From contig JACKCH010000017.1 in NCBI GenBank assembly GCA_020634115.1, forward strand, positions 1-64,000: a DNA stretch of 64,000 nucleotides, written 5' to 3'. The position numbers and the translations under genes were made by a program. The DNA is from Anaerolineaceae bacterium. Lineage in GTDB: Bacteria; Chloroflexota; Anaerolineae; Aggregatilineales; Phototrophicaceae. Positions 51,622 through 60,914 of this stretch are shown here, piece by piece (the stretch's first letter is position 1; each line of letters starts with the position of its first letter). The notes under the pieces were generated by a model that was not told where the DNA came from, did no database searches, and worked only from the letters and a program-made list of their open reading frames with translations.

Positions 51622-52767
51622 CTAGTAAAGAATACGCTGCACAGCATCTAAAAGCTGCGCCAGGTCGTTCGCGGTATTATAGCCTTGGAAGGACACGCGC
51701 ATAAAAGGGCGTTCATCCCAGGTAACGAGCGGCACTTCGACCCGGAACTCGTCATATAACCGGGTTTTCACTTCCGCCACGTCGCAATCCGGCAGCGGGA
51801 CAGTCACCATCTGCGCGAACCAGTCCGGCGAATCGGGGGCAATCGGTGCGAGGCCGGTCAATTCGGCCATGCGGCTGCGGGTTTCACTGGCAAGGGCATA
51901 GCATTCCGCCCGCACCGTGTCCCAATCGTGTTCCTGCTGGAACTGAATCGCAGCCGGGACGGAAAGATAGGCGGCGATGTCGCTGGTGCCTTGCCACTGG
52001 TGGCGGTCTACGAAACCGTACTGCTCCTGCCAGCCCCAGCTAATCACCGAAGGGGCGATCAGGCTTTGCAGTTCGCGCCGGACATACAGAAAACCCGCGC
52101 TTTTCGGCGCACTGAGCCACTTATGACAGTTGCCGCTGTAAAAATCGGCGTCCAGCGCGGTTAAGTCCAGCGGAATTTGCCCCGGCACATGCGCTCCGTC
52201 AATCACCGTCCAGATTCCGGCTTCACGCGCCCGGCGGCACACTTCGGCCACCGGCAGAATGAGCGCGGTGGGCGAGGTGATATGGCTGATGAAGATCACC
52301 CGTGTGCGCGGCGTAACGGCGATCCATAGTGATTCCACCACTGTGGCGGGGTCGGTCACTGGTAGCGGTATCGGATGCTGAATGTACTTTGCCCCAGTTT
52401 GCTGGCAGACATACTCCCAGGTGAAATTCATTGCGCCGTATTCGTGGCTGGTGGTCAGAATCTCGTCACCAGGCTCTAACGGCAATGACCGGGCAACCCG
52501 GTTAATCCCTTCGCTGGCGTTGCTGACGTATACCAGGTCATCCGGGGAAGCATTGAGATAGGCCGCCAGACTCTCGCGCGCGGTACGCAGCAGGTCATCG
52601 AAGCGCCGCCCCAGGAAGGCCACCGGCTGGCGTTCGAGTTCACGCTGCCAGTTCTGGAACGTCTCGAACACGGGCAGCGGACACGCCCCAAACGAACCAT
52701 GATTCAGAAAAACAACCTCCGGGTCAAGCAGGTACTGGCTGCGGAGCGGTTGCGATGGTGTGGTCAG
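51622..52767 (-). CDS. Class V aminotransferase family protein, probable CTG start
   Basis: A PLP enzyme of about 381 residues related to isopenicillin-N epimerase and cysteine desulfurase-like proteins. PLP lysine Lys216 lies in DFYSGNCHKWLSAPKSAG, with GAHVPGQIPLDL before it. Starting at the GTG at 52671 would delete the conserved EVVFLNHGSFG motif, which is in frame upstream. The open frame reaches a CTG at 52767 preceded by GGAG and overlapping the upstream TGA as CTGA, so CTG is the likely start. The reaction (racemase, lyase or desulfurase) is not determinable. Confidence 0.82.
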   Translation of the reverse strand: MTTPSQPLRSQYLLDPEVVFLNHGSFGACPLPVFETFQNWQRELERQPVAFLGRRFDDLLRTARESLAAYLNASPDDLVYVSNASEGINRVARSLPLEPGDEILTTSHEYGAMNFTWEYVCQQTGAKYIQHPIPLPVTDPATVVESLWIAVTPRTRVIFISHITSPTALILPVAEVCRRAREAGIWTVIDGAHVPGQIPLDLTALDADFYSGNCHKWLSAPKSAGFLYVRRELQSLIAPSVISWGWQEQYGFVDRHQWQGTSDIAAYLSVPAAIQFQQEHDWDTVRAECYALASETRSRMAELTGLAPIAPDSPDWFAQMVTVPLPDCDVAEVKTRLYDEFRVEVPLVTWDERPFMRVSFQGYNTANDLAQLLDAVQRILY

Positions 52768-53501
52768 GATGTTTTCTCCAGAATCAACACATGCGAGAGG
52801 CCAAACGTATCCAACGGCGTGCCTTCAAAGATGTACAGTGTATCGCGGATCATGCGGGCTGGCGTACCCAGGCGGGCGATGATGTTATCGTACCCCCCGT
52901 AAATGCGGCGGTGCTTAATTACCTGCAATGGCAGCCCATCCAGGAGGTCGTGCAGTTGGTGCTTGGTGTACGCCCGCACATGGGGGGCGAGTTTATCGCG
53001 CAGATTATTGGGCAGATAGTTGATGAGCGGCGTATTGCCGAAGTGATACTCCCCGCGCCAGTAGTGGCCGTGCGTCTCGAAGGGATACCAGCGGTTCGGC
53101 ACAAAAATAGCGATGCGCCCGCCCGGTTTGAGAACGCGAGTCATCTCCCGAACCGCCATCCGGTCATCAACGACATGTTCCAGAACCTCGTGCGAGAGAA
53201 TGGTGTCGAAGGTGTTGGCGGGGTAGGGGAGATACTCAGCAGCGGCGACGACGGTATGTGGCGTCTCGGCCTGTGCCTGCCGGACTCGCTCCTCTTCAAT
53301 ATCGAAGGCTTCCACATACGGGGTATAGCGCTGGCGAAACTGGGCCGCATACATCCCAATGCCGCAGCCGGCGACCAGCACTCGCGTATTGTGAAGCTGA
53401 GTCCAATGTTCGATCATTTCCAAGCGGCGTTCCTGTCCGGCACGCCACACGTAACTGGGTTCACCGCGCGCGGCGGCAAGATCAGAAGGTGTGTGAGTCA
53501 T
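52764..53501 (-). CDS. Class I SAM-dependent methyltransferase
   Basis: A 245-residue methyltransferase with motif I RVLVAGCGIGMYAAQF, acidic strand VEAFDIEEERV and a post-motif FDTILSHEVLEHVVDD, followed by MTRVLKPGGRIAIFVPN, typical of UbiE/Coq5-type small-molecule methyltransferases. It begins ten bases before the histidine kinase stop is reached on the same strand, so it is probably read in one unit with the kinase upstream and the aminotransferase downstream (CTGA overlap). Substrate unknown. Confidence 0.87.
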   Translation of the reverse strand: MTHTPSDLAAARGEPSYVWRAGQERRLEMIEHWTQLHNTRVLVAGCGIGMYAAQFRQRYTPYVEAFDIEEERVRQAQAETPHTVVAAAEYLPYPANTFDTILSHEVLEHVVDDRMAVREMTRVLKPGGRIAIFVPNRWYPFETHGHYWRGEYHFGNTPLINYLPNNLRDKLAPHVRAYTKHQLHDLLDGLPLQVIKHRRIYGGYDNIIARLGTPARMIRDTLYIFEGTPLDTFGLSHVLILEKTS

Positions 53502-53510
53502 GGAGTCAGA

Positions 53511-55367
53511 TTAATGCAACCGTTCCATTTCGCTAGTTTGCAGCCGTTCCAGGGCTTTCTTGTCGAGTTTGGTGCGCACGAACCGCGCCCCCCGTTCATT
53601 GGAACTGCGTTCCGACGGGTCTTTGATGGGAACCAGGACGGTGATGGTTGTCCCCTTGCCTCTGGCGCTATCAATGCGCAGCGTGCCATCCAACAGTTGG
53701 GTACGCTCCCGCATATTGACCATCCCCAGACTGCCCCGACTGTCATAGTTCGATTGTACCGCTTTGGCGTCAAAGCCCACACCGTTATCGGCGATCTTCA
53801 CGACGATGACATCTTCCTGCTGTTGGAGCATCACCCGGATAGTTTCTGCCTGGGCATGTTTGCGGGCATTCCCGACTGCTTCTTCCACAATATAGAAAAT
53901 CACACCTTGCTGGTTGCTATCCAGCAGTTTTTCCACGTTTTGGGCCACATGAATTTTCACGTTCTGATTGTGGGTTTCCCGCATTTTCTCAGAGAACTGG
54001 AGTAACGCCGCCTCCAACCCTTGGTTTTCCAACACCAGTGGGCGGAGCGTAAAGAGCATGTGGCGGATTTCTTTGGTGGTCTTGCGTGCCAGGTCTTCGA
54101 CTTTTTGCAGTTCATCGGGCACGTCATCCGGCATCTTTTCGAGCATCCGCTGAATGATGGACATACGCATCGCAATCGCGGCGATGCTCTGGGTCGGGCC
54201 GTCGTGCAAATCTCGCGCCAGTTTCTTACGGGCTTCTTCTTCGACTTCTACGATACGATCCCGTTCCTCCTGAAGATTCTTGTACAGTGAGGCGTTTTGC
54301 AGCGCAACCGTCGCCTGTGAGCCGATGACTGTCAGGAGTTCGGTATGTTCGTCGGAGAAGGCATCCGGTTTGCTGCTTCCGTAGAGCAGGACACCGTAGT
54401 TATCAAATCCCGCACGCAGTGGAATACTGAGCACGGAACGCGCATCTTGAAAGGCGACCATGTATTGCAGTTCCGGGTCTTTACGCGCCGTGCCGCCGAA
54501 AGTGGGGACGCAATCTTTCATGGTTTGACCAATAATGCCGGAATCGGCTTCTAACGTCCGCCCGAAATCGGTGCGTGTCAGGCCGCGTCCGCCAAGCACC
54601 TGGAGTTCTTTGCCATTTGCTCGGTAAAGCAGAACCGCGCTGACCAGTCGTTCATCGCTGCGTCGTTCCGGTTCGCGCAGCGCGACCCAACCGGCCTGAA
54701 GTACCGCATCCAACACTTTCTGGTAATTGTTCGCTGTCCCTAATGCAGATGCCATATCATAGATCGCGCGGGTGCTTTCCTGTATCTGCGAGATTCTGCG
54801 ATCCTGGCTGGCATGGATCTTCGTGCTTTGGGTGCGGTAGGTGTCAATCTGACGGTTGAGGATAAATGACCAGACGCCGGTCGTGATGCCAATAATCATC
54901 AGCAGTATAAACTGGACTGCACGGTCAGGAAGAACCGTAGGGAGCATGTCGAAACCCAGGGCGAGACCCAGGGAAACGCCAGTCATGATGACCACACCCA
55001 CCGCCTGAATAATGCCGCTGATCAGCTTCAGGCGCAACATGCCGGAGACGATAACCAGCCCACCGATGGCGACCACCAGCAGCGAGTCGTCGGGGCTGAG
55101 GTATACAAAAGCCCCCACCGTGATCCAGTCGCCCAGGATGATGACATAGGGCAGCGCCTTGCGAACTGAAGGGTACAGCACCAGGATAGCGAAGAAAATG
55201 TTCATTACCGCGCTGGCAACAAAGGCGAGCGCGAGATCGCCGTTCACGGTGATCCCAATCTGGCTGCGGGAAAGGTAGATCAATACTGATGCAAAGGCCA
55301 ACAACAGCCAGCGAAGGCCAAAATATGCCCAGTCGCGCCAGGTCACGTCACCTAAATGTTTGTCCAT
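53511..55367 (-). CDS. Membrane sensor histidine kinase (NarL-type, GAF domain)
   Basis: A 618-residue kinase. Six or so N-terminal helices (about 12-175) form a membrane sensor, followed by a coiled linker, a GAF domain (about 205-365) and an HisKA_3 dimerisation domain with phospho-His388 in ARDLHDGPTQS. The ATPase domain has the N-box EEAVGNARKHA, G1 IADNGVGFD and G2 GSLGMVNMRERTQLL. This DxHxG-type kinase normally partners a LuxR-type response regulator, but none is adjacent. It may signal to a distant regulator. A hydrophilic tail ends the protein (about 585-618). Confidence 0.92.
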   Translation of the reverse strand: MDKHLGDVTWRDWAYFGLRWLLLAFASVLIYLSRSQIGITVNGDLALAFVASAVMNIFFAILVLYPSVRKALPYVIILGDWITVGAFVYLSPDDSLLVVAIGGLVIVSGMLRLKLISGIIQAVGVVIMTGVSLGLALGFDMLPTVLPDRAVQFILLMIIGITTGVWSFILNRQIDTYRTQSTKIHASQDRRISQIQESTRAIYDMASALGTANNYQKVLDAVLQAGWVALREPERRSDERLVSAVLLYRANGKELQVLGGRGLTRTDFGRTLEADSGIIGQTMKDCVPTFGGTARKDPELQYMVAFQDARSVLSIPLRAGFDNYGVLLYGSSKPDAFSDEHTELLTVIGSQATVALQNASLYKNLQEERDRIVEVEEEARKKLARDLHDGPTQSIAAIAMRMSIIQRMLEKMPDDVPDELQKVEDLARKTTKEIRHMLFTLRPLVLENQGLEAALLQFSEKMRETHNQNVKIHVAQNVEKLLDSNQQGVIFYIVEEAVGNARKHAQAETIRVMLQQQEDVIVVKIADNGVGFDAKAVQSNYDSRGSLGMVNMRERTQLLDGTLRIDSARGKGTTITVLVPIKDPSERSSNERGARFVRTKLDKKALERLQTSEMERLH

Positions 55368-55590
55368 ACCGTTGTCCTCAACCTGACTTGCCAGGTTAAA
55401 AACTCAACAAGCGATATTATAGCTCTTCCTTCGTGTCTCAGTGAGCATTTCGGATCAGAGCAATTGAGCTAAAGTATCATATACCCATTACTAAAGTACC
55501 ATGTGCTTTAGCTTCGATCAAGTAAAAAAATAGTGAAATTGCTTCTCGACCAAGCTTATCCTATCATACTGCACTAAATCCACACGTAGC

Positions 55591-56718
55591 TTAACCAAAT
55601 CCACGGCTTCCGCCGACTAGTTGGCCGCTTTTTTGCAGGGCGAAGGCCTGGGCGTGCAGATTCAGAATATCTTGCAGCGCCAGGTCGCGGTTCTGGGCGT
55701 GCTGGAAGGCGCTGTCGTGCCCAACACTGAACATATAGTGTGTACCGGCGACGACGCGCACATTCCCCGCTGGGATTTCCATTAGACTCAGCAAGTCCAT
55801 CATGGGGGAAAGCCCTACCAGGGGGTCGCGGTGTCCGAGCATCACGCGGAAGGAATCCCACTTGTGTGCGATTTCTCGGTTTTGCAGTAGCCCCATTGCC
55901 TGGAATGTCGCGGAGGTGATTCCACGCGGTGTTTCATCGTACTGCACAGAATGGGCGTTCTTGACAAAATCGCTGGCACCACCGCTGAGTACGTCAATCA
56001 TGCTAGGCTTGATGAGGCGTTCAATCGGTTCAAAAATCCGCAGCCGGTCAACCAGGCCGATGCCGACGCCCAGGGTGGTGTAGAAGGCCTTGTGCAGGTG
56101 GTCATTCAACAGCAGCGCCGGAGCGATGGCATAGCGGGTTTCTTCTCCCAGCCGCCAGTTGATGGGATTCAGATAGAACAACGCTGCGCCGCCCATGCTA
56201 TGGCCGACAAAGTTAATGACCTTGGTCTGAGTTTGCCCTTGCTGGCGGCGCAGTTTCAGTAGATTGACCAGCTTTTCCATGGTGGACATCGCTGAAGGGG
56301 GGCAGCAGCTTTCCAATGTGGGGGTCTCATCCACAAAGACCGACCCTCCGAATCCGTTATGATCCACTGCCAGGGCGACTAGATTCCGGTTGGCTTTGAC
56401 GACCATCCCTGGCAGATTTTCCCAGATACTTTGATTGCCCGTCCAACCATGTACAAAGACTGCGTAACCTTCGACATTATCCAAACGCTTTTCCAGCATT
56501 TCATCCGGCGTATCAAAACCTTCGGCCCACATGACCTGCCAGACTATATCCACCAGGCCAGCACTCATCAGCAGGCCGCGCCCTTCGTTTGTGTTGATAT
56601 AGCCTTTATTCACCAGTTCGCTTAACCGATAGTGAGCTACCCAGGTGTTTTCCAGCGGCCCGGCCTCGCGCCGATCATAACCCAACACCCAACTTAATGG
56701 CGTCTTGCCAGCCTCCAT
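55591..56718 (-). CDS. Alpha/beta hydrolase
   Basis: A 375-residue hydrolase. The oxyanion motif is VHGWTGN (89-95), the nucleophile elbow is VGHSMGG with Ser174, and the catalytic His is likely in AGTHYMFSVGHDSAF near the C-terminus. A long N-terminal extension (1-80) and an insert around 210-290 (cap region) distinguish it from simple lipases. Substrate unknown. The 223-base gap before the kinase holds no gene. Its neighbour downstream on the same strand is unrelated. Confidence 0.82.
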   Translation of the reverse strand: MEAGKTPLSWVLGYDRREAGPLENTWVAHYRLSELVNKGYINTNEGRGLLMSAGLVDIVWQVMWAEGFDTPDEMLEKRLDNVEGYAVFVHGWTGNQSIWENLPGMVVKANRNLVALAVDHNGFGGSVFVDETPTLESCCPPSAMSTMEKLVNLLKLRRQQGQTQTKVINFVGHSMGGAALFYLNPINWRLGEETRYAIAPALLLNDHLHKAFYTTLGVGIGLVDRLRIFEPIERLIKPSMIDVLSGGASDFVKNAHSVQYDETPRGITSATFQAMGLLQNREIAHKWDSFRVMLGHRDPLVGLSPMMDLLSLMEIPAGNVRVVAGTHYMFSVGHDSAFQHAQNRDLALQDILNLHAQAFALQKSGQLVGGSRGFG

Positions 56719-56831
56719 GCTGTACCCTCCCCAATGTCAACATGCCTTCTATGGGGATTATAAGGGGGAAACCGGAAAAGAGCTATTAAGAGACGCTGCG
56801 CCAGGGGAAAGTCACAGCGCCCCATCATACG

Positions 56832-58289
56832 CTAAAGCGGGGGACGGCGGGTGTGCCAATCGGTGGCCTGTTCGTAGGCGTGACCAGCTTTGAGGATGGT
56901 CGCTTCGTCAAAAGCCGCCCCTAATAACTGCATCCCAATAGGTAGACCTTCTGCATCGAAACCGCACGGCACATTCAGCCCGCAGATTCCCGCCAGACTG
57001 GCCGGGAGTGTGAAAATGTCCGCGAGGTACATCTGCAGCGGGTCATCCATGTTCTGCCCGATCTTGAAGGCGGTGGTGGGCGCGGTGGGCGTGGCGATTA
57101 CATCTACCTGCTGGAAGGCTTCGTCAAAATCGCGCTTGATGAGGGTGCGGACGGCCTGCGCCTTGCCATAATAGGCGTCATAGTATCCGGCGGAGAGGGC
57201 ATACGTGCCGAGCATGATGCGCCGTTTGACTTCCGCGCCGAAGCCCTGGCCGCGAGTCGCTTTGTAAGTCGGCCACATTTCCCCTTTGTCCTGACGTGGG
57301 CCAAAGCGAATCCCGTCGTAGCGGGCGAGGTTGGCGCTGGCCTCAGCCGGGGCGATCAGGTAGTAGGTGGGCAGGCTGTATTCGGTGTGGGGCAGGCTGA
57401 TTTCGACCAGTTCCGCGCCAAGTTCCTTGAACCGCGCGATGGCGGTGCGAACGGCCTGCTCGACTTCGGGCTGAATCCCCTCGATAAAGTATTCTTTGGG
57501 GATGCCGACCCGCAGCCCCCGGATGTCCCCGGTCAGTCCGGTGACGTAATCCGGCACGTCCACCGTGACGCTGGTCGAATCGAGCGGGTCATGCCCGGCG
57601 ATGACTTGCAGCAGGCGGGCGACATCGGTGACGGTGCGCCCCATCGGGCCGGGGCAGTCCAGCGACGAGCCAAAGGCCACGACGCCATAGCGCGATACCC
57701 GCCCGTAACTCGGTTTGAGGGCGGCGATACCACACAACGCGCCCGGCTGCCGGATACTGCCGCCGGTATCCGTGCCGAAGGCTCCGGCGGCCATGCCTGC
57801 ACTGACGGCGGCGGCGCTCCCGCCACTGCTCCCGCCGGGGACGCGCTCGGTATCCCAGGGATTGCGCGTGAGGGTGTAGGCTGAATTTTCGGTGGATGAT
57901 CCCATCGCAAACTCATCCATGTTGAGCTTGCCCAACAGCACCATCCCGGCGGCCTCCAGCCGTTCGACGATGGTGGCGGAAAAAACGGGTTTGTAACCCT
58001 GGAGAATCTTCGAGCCGCAGGTGGTTTCGATGCCTTTGGTGGAAAAGATGTCCTTGAGCGCCAGCGGTATGCCGAGCAGCGGCCTGTCGTCGCCGTCCGC
58101 CCGTGCCTGGTCAGCCGCTTCAGCCGAGGCCAGGGCGCTTTCCCGCGTGATGGTCAGATAGGCGTTTAGCTGACCATCTACCTGGTCAATACGGTCTAAA
58201 TAGGCCTGAGTGAGCGCGACAGAGGTGAGGGTTCCCGCACGCATTTGCTCGAGCGCCTGCGAGAGTGTGAGTTCGGTCAGTGTGGTCAT
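56832..58289 (-). CDS. gatA: Asp-tRNA(Asn)/Glu-tRNA(Gln) amidotransferase subunit A
   Basis: Amidase subunit that supplies ammonia for converting mischarged Glu-tRNA(Gln) or Asp-tRNA(Asn). The 485-residue length matches. The Ser-cisSer-Lys triad is Lys79 in PLALKDIFSTKG, Ser154 in PGGSSGGSAA and Ser178 in GTDTGGSIRQP; the numbers are those of Staphylococcus aureus GatA. gatB and gatC are not adjacent, which is common. A generic amidase is the alternative but less likely with these motifs. Confidence 0.95.
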   Translation of the reverse strand: MTTLTELTLSQALEQMRAGTLTSVALTQAYLDRIDQVDGQLNAYLTITRESALASAEAADQARADGDDRPLLGIPLALKDIFSTKGIETTCGSKILQGYKPVFSATIVERLEAAGMVLLGKLNMDEFAMGSSTENSAYTLTRNPWDTERVPGGSSGGSAAAVSAGMAAGAFGTDTGGSIRQPGALCGIAALKPSYGRVSRYGVVAFGSSLDCPGPMGRTVTDVARLLQVIAGHDPLDSTSVTVDVPDYVTGLTGDIRGLRVGIPKEYFIEGIQPEVEQAVRTAIARFKELGAELVEISLPHTEYSLPTYYLIAPAEASANLARYDGIRFGPRQDKGEMWPTYKATRGQGFGAEVKRRIMLGTYALSAGYYDAYYGKAQAVRTLIKRDFDEAFQQVDVIATPTAPTTAFKIGQNMDDPLQMYLADIFTLPASLAGICGLNVPCGFDAEGLPIGMQLLGAAFDEATILKAGHAYEQATDWHTRRPPL

Positions 58290-58430
58290 AAAATCCTGGC
58301 TGAGAGCTTGTTCCGACTAATGCGCCAGAGTATAGCATATCTACTGGCTGATTTCGCGCCGGAGCATCATTATTTGAGACGCTCTATGTGAAATCTATCG
58401 GGGCAAACGTCCCTCGGCAAAGTGGGGTAA

Positions 58431-58456
58431 GCGGTCAGTTTTCAGCCTTCAGTTTT
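58431..58456. repeat. Heptad tandem repeat, locus 8
   Basis: Units CGGTCAG, TTTTCAG, CCTTCAG in the 315-base gap between gatA and the TIR-FGE gene. The rest of that gap (58290-58604) holds only the promoter listed next. Confidence 0.6.
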
Positions 58457-58539
58457 TGCAGGGCGCGGGTTTCAGGTGATAACCAACTGTCTCTGAAATT
58501 TGGAGAACGCAATTGCCCCGGCATAAGCAAGTAGGATTG

Positions 58540-58567
58540 TTGCAAACACCCTTCAGCAAGTTATAAT
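58540..58567 (+). promoter_or_regulatory. Promoter of the TIR-SH3-FGE gene
   Basis: TTGCAA (58540-58545), 16 bases, TATAAT (58562-58567). GAAGGA precedes the ATG at 58605. Confidence 0.6.
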
Positions 58568-58604
58568 AAGTGATGTATTGATACTCCCTTTCGAAGGATA
58601 AGTC

Positions 58605-60785
58605 ATGCCGCGTATCTTCATCTCCTATCGCCGCGCCGATAGCAATGCAATAGCGGGCCGAATTCATGATCGCTTGGTCGAAGCATTTGGGGAAGAAAAC
58701 GTCTTTAAAGATGTTGATGACATCCTTCCTGGCTCATCCTTTGCCAAAGTACTGGAAGAAGAACTCCAAAAGTGCGATGTCCTACTCATTATCATTGGGC
58801 AGAGATGGGTTAATATCGCCGATGCTGACGGACTTAAACGGCTTGACAACCCAGAAGATTTCGTTCGCATTGAAGTTGAGCGTGGCCTTGCACGACACGA
58901 TCTACTTGTCATTCCGGTTATGGTGGATGACGCTAAAGTACCTACCCCGGCTGATTTACCAGGAGATTTGGCAAAAATCCCCTCGCTCCAGGTGGTTCAC
59001 GTGCGGAATGACCCCGATTTCAACCGGGATATGATCCGATTAGTTAGATTTTTGGAGAGTATACCCCAACGAATAACTATCCAAGATGAAGTACCGCAAC
59101 CGCCAAAGCGCAATATGCAACGTATTTTGATTGCAGCCTTGTTTATACTCATTATTGGTTTCCTGGTAATCGTGAGTTTATTGACTGCGCAACCCGGCGA
59201 GACTCCCCCCGCTAATCCACGAACAGCGGCGGCTATCCTGGCAACCACCCAGGCCGCACCGAATACACCGGATGAAACGGGAACCATCAACGCTGTTTTG
59301 ACTGAACTAGCTCTGACCGCAACTACAGATGCTCAAGCCACAATAGACGCTTATACTGACACGCCCTTACCACCGCCCACTGAAACGGCTACACCACAGC
59401 CGACGCTGACACCGAGCGATATCCCCCCACCCACGCCTAATCAAACAATTACAGCAGAAGCGATAGCCAGCGCCCAGGCCGCAGAAACCCGCAGGGCGCA
59501 GGCCGCCCTGGACGAATTAGCAACACAAAATGCCCAACTGACGGCCAACGCCCCTACCAATACACCGCAACCGACGAACACACCCACCTTTACCTTGACA
59601 CCGACAAACACGAACACGCCCACCAATACGCCATCGCTAACAACCACACACACACCAGCAATAACGCCAACACCAACCTATACCCCCAACTCTGCTGCCA
59701 CGCAAACAGCAGAAGCGGCATTGGCAACTAACGCAGTACGAACCGCTGAAGCTATTAACAACGCCCGCGCGACACAGACAACACAAGCCCAGGCAACCCG
59801 CAACGCCGCCACTCAAGCCGCCCACACTACCCAGACGGCAGTAGCGCAGCGTAGCACCGCTACACAGGCTGTCCGCGCTACGCAAACGGCAGAGGCACCC
59901 CCTGAATTCACAATGCAGCGAACTGCCCGTGTATCAGGTAGCCAGGGACTTAACGTCCGCCTCGGTGCAGGAACAAATTTTGCTATTGTAACAACCCTCA
60001 CCTCAGGCGATGAAATGCAAGTGATAGGCGAATCTGGTTCCTGGCTACAGATACGACTATCAGATGGCAGATTTGGGTGGGTATTTAATGATTTGGTAAC
60101 AGTGACTACATCATTTGAAATCATTGAACGCAATTTCGATGGAATTACTATGGTGTTTGTGCCGCCGGGATGCTTTATGATGGGTAGCAACAGTGGAGAC
60201 AGTGATGAACAACCTGTGCAACAGATCTGTTTTAACGAACCGTTTTGGATAGATAAAACCGAGGTTACTCAATCTGATTTTAGTCGGCTAGATGGTCAAA
60301 AAACAAATCCGAATCAATTCATAGGCAATAACCAGCCTGTAGAAAACATTAATTGGTTTGAAGCTCGTGATTTTTGTGATCTCAGAGGAATGAGATTACC
60401 AACAGAAGCAGAGTGGGAATATGCTGCTCGTGGTCCGGAAAGCCTAATCTACCCATGGGGAAATACATTCATCAAAAACAACGTTGTTTATCTTGATAGT
60501 TCAGATAACCAAACTCATGTTGTTGGTAGCCATCCCAGCGGAGCGTCATGGATTGGCGCATTAGACATGAGTGGGAATGTCTGGGAATGGGTGAGTTCGC
60601 TTTATCGTGATTACCCTTATCTTTCAAATCACGAGAGCAATGAAGACATCAACAATAAGTATGTATTGCGTGGTGGTTCATTTTATGATTCAGAAGACGA
60701 TCTTCGCACTGCTAATCGCTTCTGGAAATACGCCAATTTTGAAATCTACTTTATTGGCTTTCGCTGTGCTAAATCAGCAGGATAA
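58605..60785 (+). CDS. Membrane-anchored TIR-SH3-FGE/sulfatase-modifying-factor protein
   Basis: A 726-residue multidomain protein. An N-terminal TIR-like domain (1-160; RIFISYRRADSNAIAGRIHD, FKDVDDILPG, CDVLLIIIGQRW) is followed by a helix (about 173-193) and a long Thr/Pro/Ala-rich stalk with TQTAEA-type coiled units (200-435). A bacterial SH3 domain (about 438-500, LNVRLGAGTNFAIV) and a formylglycine-generating-enzyme-like domain (about 512-724; FVPPGCFMMGS, GMRLPTEAEWEYAARG, GNVWEW, GFRC) end it. The DxDD at the TIR active region replaces the Glu of NADase TIRs. Upstream GC is higher than in the last 600 bases. Confidence 0.9.
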   Translation: MPRIFISYRRADSNAIAGRIHDRLVEAFGEENVFKDVDDILPGSSFAKVLEEELQKCDVLLIIIGQRWVNIADADGLKRLDNPEDFVRIEVERGLARHDLLVIPVMVDDAKVPTPADLPGDLAKIPSLQVVHVRNDPDFNRDMIRLVRFLESIPQRITIQDEVPQPPKRNMQRILIAALFILIIGFLVIVSLLTAQPGETPPANPRTAAAILATTQAAPNTPDETGTINAVLTELALTATTDAQATIDAYTDTPLPPPTETATPQPTLTPSDIPPPTPNQTITAEAIASAQAAETRRAQAALDELATQNAQLTANAPTNTPQPTNTPTFTLTPTNTNTPTNTPSLTTTHTPAITPTPTYTPNSAATQTAEAALATNAVRTAEAINNARATQTTQAQATRNAATQAAHTTQTAVAQRSTATQAVRATQTAEAPPEFTMQRTARVSGSQGLNVRLGAGTNFAIVTTLTSGDEMQVIGESGSWLQIRLSDGRFGWVFNDLVTVTTSFEIIERNFDGITMVFVPPGCFMMGSNSGDSDEQPVQQICFNEPFWIDKTEVTQSDFSRLDGQKTNPNQFIGNNQPVENINWFEARDFCDLRGMRLPTEAEWEYAARGPESLIYPWGNTFIKNNVVYLDSSDNQTHVVGSHPSGASWIGALDMSGNVWEWVSSLYRDYPYLSNHESNEDINNKYVLRGGSFYDSEDDLRTANRFWKYANFEIYFIGFRCAKSAG

Positions 60786-60850
60786 AAATATCCCTTTTAT
60801 GTTCTTCGATCTGGTTCGGTGGAAGACCAATATTGAAGCATATCAAAAAA

Positions 60851-60880
60851 CATAAGGGCGCATTGCTATGCGCCCCTATG
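60851..60880 (-). terminator. Palindrome acting as terminator of rfbA
   Basis: CATA-a-GGGCGCA pairs with TGCGCCC-c-TATG around a six-base loop. On the minus strand it is followed by TTTTTTG, so it probably ends rfbA transcription. It is also a member of the dispersed hairpin family (GCGCCCCTA). Confidence 0.7.
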
Positions 60881-60914
60881 TTCCGTGTTTTCGAGTTGTG
60901 TTTGTTGGTGGAGA

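Noticed and set aside
52755..54005. Plus-strand ORF of 416 codons
   Set aside because: It covers the methyltransferase and the end of the histidine kinase on the other strand, both with intact motifs; long shadow ORFs are common in GC-rich DNA.
13610..58456. Heptad repeats as CRISPR arrays
   Set aside because: Units are seven bases, degenerate and contiguous, with no spacers and no cas genes.
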